10,548 nucleotides of DNA from Isohypsibius dastychi (Eukaryota > Tardigrada > Eutardigrada > Parachela > Isohypsibiidae), in NCBI GenBank assembly GCA_034696485.1, contig JAQIWT010001503.1, positions 1 to 10,548 on the forward strand, given 5' to 3'. The notes below the pieces were generated by a model, which saw only the letters and a program-made list of their open reading frames with translations, did no database searches and had not been told where the DNA came from. Both the position numbers and the translations under genes were made by a program. Positions within the stretch are counted from its first letter, which is position 1; every line of letters starts with the position of its first letter. Shown here piece after piece: positions 1 to 8,900 of this stretch.

Positions 1-63
1 ATGTCAATTAATTGGTGGAATAAAATAGAAGGACCGGAGTTTAATAAAATAAGGAACACGTAC

Positions 64-189
64 ATTTAGATTTACGCAAATATATTCAGCGGTTTTTTTC
101 ATCCAGCATGAGTTGTAAAACCCACTCAGTAGGTCAGCTTGTGCTGCGGAGGAGGTGATCATTGCCACGAAAATCATTGTCACTTTCAT
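64..189 (-). CDS. Probable first exon of a secreted protein (partial gene)
   Basis: I do not recognise the protein. The exon reads 42 codons from an ATG at 189 to a good donor, AAT|GTACGT, with the GT at 63-62 (phase 0). The start looks like a signal peptide: Lys2, then a hydrophobic run at residues 3-11 and a small-residue stretch ending Ala-Gln-Ala before Asp19, a plausible signal peptidase site. The mature part begins DLLSGFYNSC and has Cys28 and Cys38. Reading past the donor reaches a stop near position 4, so either the gene continues to the left beyond the window or this is a short 61-residue peptide. It is divergent from gene A, so 190-580 would hold the promoters of both. The secretion call is inferred from the sequence pattern; a chance ORF remains possible. 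Confidence 0.4.
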
Positions 190-748
190 AAGAACCGGCT
201 AGACACACGAAAAACCTTATGACCAGCGCGTGAAAACTGATAGGTCTGCGTAATCTGACCGGATGGGACGTAACTTGTAGCCACGCCTGCATTTACGCAA
301 GCTCCGCCAGTGTTTAGCTGGCCATAGCTGACCATTCGGTTCACCATTAGAATGCTTTATCGTCGTCAACAATATTTGAGCATACTTCATCCTTGCGCCT
401 ACTTAGCATATCCCGCCTCTTGATATTCAAGCGAGATTCGTGCCGCAAAGTTGAGGAAGGTAAAACATCTTGGCTAGCAGAAAATTCAGCTTTGTTGCAT
501 TGTGGTGCATGTTTCCTAATGGCAATCAAGCGATTTAATTTCAGCACGGATTGACTGGATTTTATTTGTATGGTTTCTTTGCAGAGAAATACTCTCAAAT
601 TTGAGGGTGATTCATATAAGGAGGATTTGGAGTTGATTGCATGTTCTATTCCATCACAAAATTACGTCCGGATATCGAGTTCCTCCTGTCCAACAAATGT
701 GACAAGAGTCGCGTCCTTAATCGCCGTGATCCATTTTATTTTTGTGGA
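190..748. promoter_or_regulatory. Intergenic region upstream of gene A, with a strong splice acceptor
   Basis: This stretch lies between two divergent genes and would contain both promoters; I see no clear core promoter element. At 574-584 there is a polypyrimidine tract ending TTTCTTTGCAG, a good splice acceptor about 165 bp before the ATG chosen for gene A. It could close a 5' UTR intron or, if the host is a nematode, serve as a spliced-leader trans-splice site. The first ATG after it is at 641, in frame with gene A's P-loop exon, so a 36-residue N-terminal extension is possible. A TAA at 617-619 closes that frame upstream. Confidence 0.35.
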
Positions 749-3700
749 ATGAGTAATCCATTGCGAATAATTGTGCTCGGGGATTCTGGAGTTGGAAAAT
801 CTGGTAAGTTTACTATTATTTTCCGATTTTCGCGGACACTGGCTTTCTGAGTGTTTGCTTATGAAACGTAAATTTTAATTTCAACAGATTTGAAAATATT
901 ATTGTGTGTCCTAAACGAGACAAAGTGTGGTTATTATTTGTAAAACAATCCAAAGTTGTCGAGTTTGTGGTGCTGTCCAAGCAAAGAGCAGACGGTAATT
1001 ACAGGTCAACTGATTATTGAACATTGACATGTTACCATTTCTATCAAGATTGACCGGACTGATGAAAAAGTCATTTACCTTTACCTGATGATTGTCGAAT
1101 GTGTTTAGAATTAGTGGCCGGGCCAGCAAAGAAACTACTAAGCTGATCAGGTTTATTTGCTGCCAAATAAACAGAAACCCACCGAGATCAATCGCTGTTT
1201 CTCACACGGGATTTGATCCTCTGAGAAAGGACTGGCCAATTTAATTAACTCCAGGTGTTGTGCGGTGCCGGACCAAACCGATCAACACAAACGTGTAATT
1301 ATGTCGAGGTGTATGCGTTCGATATTAAAGACTCCACAAGTCTCTTTGTTTTGGGTGGAATTACAAAGCACTCCAATTAAGAAGCGATGAAATGAGGACT
1401 GGTGGGAATGAATACAAGTATGGGAGAGTTTTACATAGCAAGACATTCTTCCTGAACTCATGGACGTCTGAAAAGTTTACCCAGTTGTAAAAAAATGATG
1501 AATGAGAACTGCGATTTTCGATCATCTTCTTTTTGAAAAAATGCTATGACATGCTATAACACGAAATCGGGAGAGTTGGGTCAAAATTGTGGAAGGTTTT
1601 GTCGTATGTGGACCGATAAAAAGTTGTAATTTAAGCTATTGTTGAATAGAATTGACTCAGTGAAATTTGTGTAATATTTCAATATGTAGTGGAGCACGTG
1701 GTTTATTCGCATTTAAGCATGTTTCTCCACTGGCCATCGCAATGATGGCTCGTTGTGCACGTTTAATGTGCGCTCGCATACAGGGATGAAAAGAAATTTT
1801 TGGACAAAATTAATCGCTTTCAAAGTTCTCGAAAGAAGGTTTTGTTTGGCAGCTCATATGCAGGTATTCAAGCATAAAATTGGCTTTGTTCAGAAAAGTT
1901 TGGAGTGCGAGGGCGTGCATTTTAAATGAAAGATTAACGCCCTTTTCACACTTTTCCTCGTCGAAGAACGTATTGTGGTTTTAGTTTACGTGGGCAGGTG
2001 GCGATGGACTTCAGTCCCTAAATCGGAGTAATAACAAGTTCGTTTATAATTCATAACTAGACAAATGACAGTCTGGTCTATGAACAGGTCTGAGCTCAAT
2101 AAGTCGTTCTTGCAAGCCGAAAATGTTGTTTTAATTGTTTCTAATTTTGTTTTTGCAGCTTTCACTGTGCGTTATCTGACGAAGCGCTATCTTGGAGAAT
2201 ATATGACAAACAGAGGTGAGAAGATCGATCGTCTTAAAATACAACTGATAATTTCAGAATCTTTTATATCACGATTTGGGGTGTCGTCAGTCTAATTGTA
2301 ATGATGGTAAAACGATGCACTGTGTAGAAAAGCTAACTCGTGTAATTACCCAAACAACTCAACGTATGTGAACAATAAATTGTCAGATATCTCTTTCGCA
2401 ATTTCTGTTTTCAGCACTTGTATTTTTTGCATGATCTAATGAATCGTAAGACGCAAAAATGCACCTTTGCAGCCTTTCCGGCTGATCAGTTCTGGGTCAC
2501 TGAGACGATGACCAAAGCTCTTTCTTGTTGCGAAATAAGTTATCAACACGGCATAAAATACCGATTTTCAATTTTGAAAATATTAAAAACCAAAAAGAAT
2601 GATTAAATCGTTTGATTTTAAACTTGGTGAATGCTGTTCGCTTTTGAAATATACGGTTTTTAGTTACTTCATAGTTTTTCAGAAACTCTTGTAATCTGAT
2701 GTCCTTGGCACTTTTTTCGTAGTAAGCTATCTCGCAATGCGTAAACCAGCTCAGGTAGCCAGTTTCAGCTAAAAATGTTGTTAATTGCCTCTACAGCGCT
2801 TGTCCACATATTTACACTTATTAGATTCGTAATGGGTATCACGGTAGCAGTTAATCCTGGTTTGTAAGTTACGTCCATCCATCATGGCTGGCAACATATT
2901 GAATAACCTTATAGTATTACGAAGGACATGGAAGATCGGATCTGTTTTTCTGTTTTTAGATCTCCTTTACCGGTGTTCACTTTCATATGACACTGAGGAT
3001 CTCACTTTGGAAATCCTCGACACATCCGGACCACAATATGACTCAGTAAGAATTTCATCAATGAAACCACAAACCAGTACCCAAAGTTTCATCATCTTAA
3101 ATTAAATTCGATATTATAAAATCAAATAATCAATATCAGTAATTATCGAATGTTATATAAAAATTGTAATAAATAATTTATTTTTCAAGCTGACCAAATT
3201 TATTTTAACTTTCTATCGGGTGGATTTTATTAAAAATGGACTGAAACCCATTGAGTTTTCTTAAAAACAACGGTAACAAGATTTGTTTTTCAAGCTGATC
3301 TGTAAAATATTTTGAATGCTGACAAGTCTGAAAGTCAAACAGATACTCGGTTCGTTACCGATGAAACTGAAACCGAACGAAGCACTTACTTTACAGTTGT
3401 CAAACACACAACCGGAAACGGAATATTCATCCGAACAAGAGCGCGTGTTATGTTGGGCTGATGCAGTCATCATTTTGTACAGTATTGTCAGCCGACCGTC
3501 TTTCAATGTGGCCAAAAAAATCCTCAAGAACGTCCGTAATCTGAAACCTACCGCAATCTCACCTATCATTCTCCTCGGCAACAAACGTGATTTAATCCAT
3601 GGACGAGCTGTGAGCGTCGCAGAAGGCCGCAATCTCGCCGAAGAGCTTTCTTCACAGTTTTACGAAATCTCCGCCGCCGAAAGCTTCGTTGGGGTTGGAA

Positions 3701-3870
3701 TGGCTTTCGACAGTCTTATAAGGGAAGCTCAAACTTATCGCTTGTGGAATTCAAAAACCTTCCCCAGAAGACGCCGATCAAGCTTGGTCACTGTTTCCAA
3801 AATGATCGGGGCCATGTTCGGAAAGACTAACAAGGCCACTAAAAAGAAACGGCCTTCTCTTTCTTTATAA
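749..3870 (+). CDS. RASL11/RERG-like small GTPase, gene A (4 exons)
   Basis: Predicted Ras-superfamily GTPase of the RASL11/RERG branch. Coding exons are 749-803, 2159-2215, 2960-3045 and 3397-3870, with introns of 1355, 744 and 351 bp (phases 1, 1, 0), giving 223 residues. Visible motifs: P-loop GDSGVGKS (11-18), RYLTKRYLGEY (about 23-33), DTSG (58-61), WADAVIILYS (from 86), GNKRDL with the NKxD motif (128-131), and EISAAES as the G5-like element. The C-terminus is basic, with RRRRSS at 190-195, and has no CAAX cysteine, so no prenylation is expected. Switch I lacks the Ras Thr35 equivalent and Pro sits at the Gln61 position; as far as I know, RASL11 proteins also depart from Ras at these sites, so this is a family trait, not decay. 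The start is uncertain (641 is an in-frame alternative), and an earlier in-frame acceptor at 3341-3342 would add 18 residues to exon 4. RASL11 rather than RERG is favoured by the long DTxG-to-WADA spacer. Confidence 0.85.
804..2158 (+). other. Long first intron of gene A
   Basis: GT-AG intron (G|GTAAGT to TTTTTGCAG|CT), phase 1, splitting the codon right after the P-loop Ser. At 1355 bp it is about twenty times the size of the equivalent intron in gene B. I see no coding segment, transposase remnant or RNA gene inside it. It contains one perfect 9-bp inverted repeat with a 4-nt loop at 1151-1172. Short open frames on either strand here look like chance. Confidence 0.8.
2216..2959 (+). other. 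Second intron of gene A
   Basis: GT-AG intron (G|GTGAG to TGTTTTTAG|AT), phase 1, within the switch I region. The residues on either side join without gap or surplus compared with RASL11/RERG proteins, so no further exon is hidden here. I see nothing else in this 744-bp stretch. Confidence 0.75.
3046..3396 (+). other. Third intron of gene A, AT-rich, with a repeated acceptor-like motif
   Basis: Phase-0 intron from CA|GTAAG to CTTTACAG. It is very AT-rich and holds two similar copies of TTTTTCAAGCTGA, near 3182-3194 and 3286-3298, about 104 bp apart, perhaps the trace of an old tandem duplication. An alternative in-frame acceptor at 3341-3342 would shorten it to 297 bp. I prefer the downstream acceptor for its better pyrimidine tract and a spacer length closer to the family. 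Confidence 0.6.
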
Positions 3871-4115
3871 GGCTTTTTTCGGGAAATGTTTTTTGTACAA
3901 TTTACTGTATAATATATTCTGAATAGAACAATGATTTGGACCATTTCAATTTTGCTTTGCTGTTTGCTCTACACATTTTTTAGTTCTTTCATGCTGTTGG
4001 AAGCATCATAGATATATCTTTAAGCGTAAAAAAACACGAAATAATACTTAGCACAAATCTGCTACAACAATAATAAGCGCACCTGCCGGTATTAGGTATT
4101 GGAAACTTGAACTCA
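3871..4115. other. Short intergenic space between convergent genes A and B
   Basis: Only 245 bp separate the two stop codons, and both 3' UTRs must fit here. It is AT-rich. I find no canonical AATAAA on either strand, only weaker variants such as AATATA near 3911, so polyadenylation sites cannot be placed with confidence. Confidence 0.6.
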
Positions 4116-5125
4116 TCATCGAGGACTCGGACTTGAGCGACCAAAGCGTGGTGAAAGACGAGGTGACATGCCACCTGTCGTTTTCCTTGGCAAGCTTGGA
4201 GAACTTGACCGTGACCTTTCACCACTGCTTGATCGCAGACTGTGTAAACTGAAGCCGAACAATCCTTTTGATGGTTCCAAAAGCTTCGGAGTCTTGGTTA
4301 TGCTGCGCTTTCTTTGCCAAGTACTATAAAGGTCGGTAAATAAATCCTGACATTGGTCGACGGACTCGCGCACCGAAATCTCGCGGAAAAAGTCACAACC
4401 CGTGTTTCCACAGCATACCAATCCATCATTCCAAGTTATCATCCGTTCACCAAAAATGTCGGTCTTACTGCCAACCAGTGCAACAACGCTGCCAGAACAA
4501 ACTTGGGACTTGTTGCGCTTGCTGTAGTCGATGAGAAACTTCAACCGGTCGATTTCTTGGAAACTACATGGGTCCGTTATTGAATACATTAAAATGAATG
4601 CGTCGGCCCAGTGAATTTGATCCCGTAAGTCAACGTCACTCTTTTCCTGAAAAACAGAAAAGTTCGCTGCACTTGTTTCAGAATCCTCGTTTCATTACGA
4701 GTGTTCAACCTCTTTCGTGATGGTATCGAGAACGTCGAAGCTGACGCACTCAGTTCCAACCGAGAATTTTTTGTGGTATACACGTTCTGATAAAAACAGT
4801 AGATCTTTTACACGGCACAGAATGCGAAATATACATATCACGCTTTACCTGAGGTTGAATCGTATTCGCCGATGAAGCGCTGTGTGAGGAACCGAACAAC
4901 TAGAGCTACAACAGGGCCGCAGTTATAAACAAATGAACCGAGAGCCAATTTCAAACTTTTTATGATATGCAAAGTACCAGTTTTCCCAGTTCCTTTGGCT
5001 CCAAGTATGACTACTCGAAACATAGGAAGTCTTAACTTGGCTGTTTCGGTAGAAAACTTTCGGAGCATGGTTCGAGAAACAATGTGGCTTTGTGAAATCC
5101 CCTCCATCGTCATCGTGAGCAACAT
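4116..5125 (-). CDS. Divergent RASL11-like Ras-family protein, gene B (4 exons)
   Basis: Second RASL11-like protein. Exons on the minus strand are 5125-4978, 4905-4849, 4786-4710 and 4646-4116, with introns of 72, 62 and 63 bp (phases 1, 1, 0), giving 270 residues. Motifs: P-loop GAKGTGKT (42-49), VVRFLTQRFIGEYD (51-64), DTIT in place of DxxG (89-92), IHWADAFILMYSITD (from 105), and SKTD in place of NKxD (154-157). The last 50 residues are rich in Ser, Arg and Pro, with several SPR/SPS repeats, and carry no CAAX box. The missing Gly of G3 and the Ser for Asn in G4 suggest weakened or altered guanine-nucleotide binding. The third intron's donor, GAG|GTTGAA, is weak but is the only one that keeps phase. 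Starts at residues 5, 7, 20 or 35 are possible; an in-frame TAA lies upstream. Its exons match gene A in number, and exon 2 is 57 bp in both. Confidence 0.85.
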
Positions 5126-5167
5126 TGACGGATACGGAATAATTTGAATTTAAAAGTGATTTTCAGG

Positions 5168-5235
5168 TCAAGAACGCCAGTTCCACGCATTCTGTTTCAA
5201 CAATGCACCGCTGACAGTCGGAGAACTGATTTACG
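5168..5235 (+). CDS. Candidate upstream exon of the small membrane protein gene
   Basis: This stretch lies between an acceptor (GATTTTCAG at 5159-5167) and a good donor (ACG|GTGAGAAG, GT at 5236-5237). It is open in the frame beginning QERQFHAFCFNN and ending in phase 1. The next acceptor, at 5737-5738, opens in the matching phase, so the two would join and extend the 61-residue membrane protein upstream. I do not recognise the sequence, and a second frame is also open here, so phase agreement is the only real support. An exon further upstream would have to lie antisense to gene B, unless this one is the first exon after a trans-splice site. Confidence 0.3.
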
Positions 5236-5738
5236 GTGAGAAGCGGCCAGTGTTTGATTTCGCTCTTTGAGTCGCCATCAGATTAGAATGACATATTTGT
5301 TCTGGATAATTTCCGGGAACTTCAGTGTATTCACTTTGAAGGAAGGTACCAGAAAGCGATTAATCGCTGTCGCTCTTGAATAAATACAAAGTGGTAAATT
5401 ATTTTTGAATGGAAACAATAACCTGATGTGAGTCAATGCTACTTCAGCGCCCCCTGCCGTCCAACAGGGTCATGTTGGAGCAACAGCCCTCCTTTCATCG
5501 ATCGGGTCGGAAGTGAATCAAGAGTCTCAAAATAGACCCACGCTGTCGCAGATTTACATACGTGATCCAACAGCTTCATAGGAACAGTTTTCAAGCTCCC
5601 GCAACGTAAATTCAAACTCTTTACCACGTTCTGATTGTGCAAAGAAAAGGACGAAAAGAGAAAAACGGTCGAGAGGTCAGTAAAATATAACTCAGTACCA
5701 ATTTCTGTCATTATACCCAACTGCAAATATCATTTCAG
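5236..5738 (+). other. Putative intron or upstream region of the small membrane protein gene
   Basis: No convincing coding segment on either strand. It ends in a good acceptor, ATCATTTCAG. If the exon at 5168-5235 is real, this is a 503-bp phase-1 intron; otherwise it is promoter or leader sequence. The minus-strand frame open at 5439-5726 resembles no protein I know and starts with a non-ATG codon. Confidence 0.4.
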
Positions 5739-5764
5739 TTCAAAGAAAAAGTTCCGTGCTCAAA

Positions 5765-5950
5765 ATGTATCCCAAGCGAAAGAATGATCCGATGCAATTG
5801 GCGAACCACATCTACGCGAAGATACCAGCCTTCACGGACATCTTCGACGAGGAGACCTTCTACATGACTGTCATCGTGATCGTTATTGCCTCTATTGTGG
5901 CTGTGTTCCTCCTTGCCAAATATGTCAAATTAGAGAAGATTCCTGACTGA
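5765..5950 (+). CDS. Small single-span membrane protein, 61 residues (or the last exon of a longer one)
   Basis: I do not recognise the family. From the ATG at 5765 it encodes 61 residues: a basic N-terminus (MYPKRKND), an amphipathic stretch containing AKIPAFTDIFDEE, one strongly hydrophobic helix at about residues 32-51 rich in Val, Ile and Ala, then a short KYVKLEKIPD tail. It would be an integral membrane protein with charged residues on both sides of the helix. An acceptor at 5737-5738 lies 26 bp before the ATG. The frame is also open back to that acceptor, with phase suited to the exon at 5168-5235, so the ATG may be internal. The stop is 34 bp from the SMG5 stop on the opposite strand. 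High content of GAC, ATC and GTC codons looks coding. Localisation is inferred only from the helix. Confidence 0.65.
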   Translation: MYPKRKNDPMQLANHIYAKIPAFTDIFDEETFYMTVIVIVIASIVAVFLLAKYVKLEKIPD

Positions 5951-5984
5951 ACTCGCCTGTCCAACATACAAATGGGATCTCATC

Positions 5985-8900
5985 TCAAGAACGTCCTTCT
6001 GCTTCTTGCAGCCGCCGGAAATACTGAGGGCCTTCATTCAGCCATCCCATCAAATCATGAATGCGCATCAGCTTCATTTCTGACGGAAACAACAACTTCT
6101 AAATTTGTGCCTCATCTAATCACAATCCGCACTTACCATGGGGGACATCCAGCTTCTCCATCTGCTCCATTACACGCGCGCAATACACGGACTGCAAATC
6201 GAGGTCGGTAATGACTCGGATGTGAAGTCCGTAATCTGTATCGTCTGTTCTCCGTTTGACTTCTTCCGCGAAAAACTTGGCACAATCCACCATCACGCGA
6301 ACTGACCTGAAATCGAACATTAAAGCCTTTCGCTCCTACTGATTCTACGATGTGAAATGAAGGTCTGACCTCTCACTGGATGTCAGTTTCTTCCAGTCCG
6401 ATTCAAGCTGAACATCATGTTTGTGCATATCTTTCCACTTTTGTATTTCCACACGGTCAAGATCCTGCGTTACTGTGGTGCTGTCCAACCAACGAATCGC
6501 GTCGCGATAAGCCTTGTTACTTTTTCCTCTGTCCAACTCCTCCAGAACTATAAAAAAATAAATACAAAAAATTCGTTCGATAAATTCAAGGTATCAATTC
6601 CCGATGAGCCATAACTCAAGATCTGTCGCTCACCGTAAGTCGGAATGACGAACTTGAAAATTTTCGAGTCGTAAAGCTGCTTCACCCAGTCAAGTTTTCT
6701 CACAAAACAGCTAGTGTCGATAACCAAATATCGCGGAAGATCAGCACGTCGACTCATGAACTCTTTTTCGTCCTTGATATCTTCCTCAGCACGCCAAGCT
6801 CTGCCAAGACGCTGAGCCATAACCAGCTTCCGGGTCAGATCGGTATCTTCCTGAAGAAGAATTCCATCTACAACGCTGCATCATTTATCAAAACAGCTAC
6901 GTACCTCAGGCGTTCCAAGCTGCCGGCGCTCGAGCGAACATATCCATTTCTGTTGACCTTTGTCGAAATACGAAAGTTTTGCATGATTTAGCCACTGAGC
7001 AATCCCACTGAATCGATGAAACAGAAGAATGTGCTAAAAGACAATGACGTTCTATAAACGATGTAAGATTGAGCAAAAAGCCAAACGTTACAGCTTCAAT
7101 GCCGGACATTTCCGGGCGGGAGTAATAGCCGGTCCAGTTTAGTTTGGAAACCCATTTATCCAGCGGCAGATACTCGCGAAACAGCACTTCTTCATGTAAT
7201 GGGAATAATCCCAAAGCTTCCTCTGCAACAACGTCGCCAAGATACATAAGTCACATATCCAGTTATGAACAGAACCAGCGGCAATACCTTCGACGTATAT
7301 CTCAACGAAAGACGGGATGTGTAGCAAATTGATGATATTCACAATACTCCAGAATACATTTGGAAAATTCTACGAAATTCATGAACTCATTATTATGCCG
7401 CAAACCGTATGCCCACAGACTTACGGCTGAGCAAAACTGTAAAGTTTCTTGGTCAAAACGAATATACTGAAACAACATGTGGACCAGCGAGAGATACGGC
7501 TGTGTGTTCACGAAGCCGTCAAACGCTTCCAAGTAAGAAGATGAAAAACTGGTTGTCGGTTCTACAAAGATTGTTAATAGAGCATCTGGAAACGACCTTA
7601 TTAAAAAATATCTAACCTGGTGGAGTCTTGAGCGTAACTTCACCGAATTTCGATGAAATGTTCTGCCAGAATTCTTCGACCGAGTCCAGCTCTCCCACAT
7701 ACTTTGCATCGTCACTTTTATTTGTCATCTGTCAACAAAAATATGATAACCACTATATTCCCGTTTTTACAAAATGTGAAATCACTTACGGTAAAGGTAA
7801 GAGCGTCGCCATAAACAGCGGCAGCGGAGTCGGCGCCGACAGAAATTACATCAGTTGCTATCTATGTAAAACAACAAGGTGACCTTTCATAAGAATTCAA
7901 AAAACAATAACGCTACAAATGCGGTACAAGAAAATTCGAACCTCTGCATCCCGCATTTCTCGCAGTTCCGCGCATAGTTGGTTGGGATCAGGTTGGGGAA
8001 TCAACCGGAATCCGGTATAGTCAACCCAATAACGAACAGAATGCTCGACGCAAACCAGAATCTGCGCAACGACGGTTACGGCGAACGCACGCAAAGAGCT
8101 TTGTTGACCTTTCTTGTCACCTTTAACGCAATTCAGTTGTCACCAAACAGCGGATAAAAATCAAGACCACGAACTGCATCAAAACTCAATGTACCTTCAG
8201 CCTCGGTGATGTACTGCATCGAAAACAGGATGACACAAACTTTTGTGAGCAGATCCGGATGCAGGTACGCCGGTGCACCGAAGTGCGAATCTCGCCATTC
8301 ACCTGCTGCGGGGATAGGTAACTTCAAGCACTGAGCGAGCAGATCCAGAGCTTTGGCGAACTCCGTTACTTCGGCAGACGCGCTGCAGAAATATTCAATT
8401 ACTCAAGCTCATCGCTTGCTTTGTTGCGACACTTGATCTCACGTTTCTTCGGAAAGAACCGACTGGGCTATCTGCATGATAGTTACAGTGAACCTTCTGA
8501 TGAGAATTTCAGGATCAGATTGCGCGTTGTGATCGTCTTCGTCGAAGTCGTCGAAGTCCTCGAAGAGTCCACGAATAACACCGCGAACAGAATCGATATT
8601 CTGCCGGTATGGGTCGTACTTTACTCTCTTACATGCACTACGGAAAGACAAATTTTTCAACGGTCAGAACTGTATACACTGTAAAAAAAATCTGACCTCA
8701 GAATAAAGTAATAAACGGCATTGAAGATTTCCCCTTGATCTTTTTGTAATAATCCCAAGCTGGATATCGCTCGGCCGTCCGTCGGCCTGGCTTGCGCAGC
8801 CAATTCGTAATATTTTGCAGCTTGGAATCGGCATCTAGGATCAACTGAACAGCCATAACGATCTGTAAGCGAATGCAACGTCAAAAGCTCGTCCATGTAA

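Noticed and set aside
911-1129. Minus-strand open frame in gene A intron 1
   Set aside because: No recognisable motif, no splice partners, and composition like the surrounding intron; most likely chance.
3040-3045. Pro at the Gln61 position and missing switch I Thr in gene A as signs of a pseudogene
   Set aside because: RASL11-type proteins normally depart from Ras at these sites, and all splice junctions and the long final exon are open, so the gene looks intact.
4353-4583. Plus-strand open frame opposite gene B exon 4
   Set aside because: It is the antisense of a well-supported GTPase exon, starts with a non-ATG codon and shows no motif.
5439-5726. Minus-strand open frame of 95 codons between gene B and the membrane protein
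   Set aside because: Non-ATG start, no protein-like pattern and no supporting splice sites.
8109-8153. A very short intron (35-45 bp) in SMG5 using a donor at the GTGACAAC segment
   Set aside because: An upstream donor at 8194 gives a normal 74-bp intron and joins residues that align with SMG5 without surplus, so the upstream donor is preferred.
8640-8690. Exon opening after the T-rich acceptor near 8682 in SMG5
   Set aside because: That frame reaches a stop at once. The acceptor at 8639-8638 keeps phase and restores the alignment to the SMG5 helical repeat.
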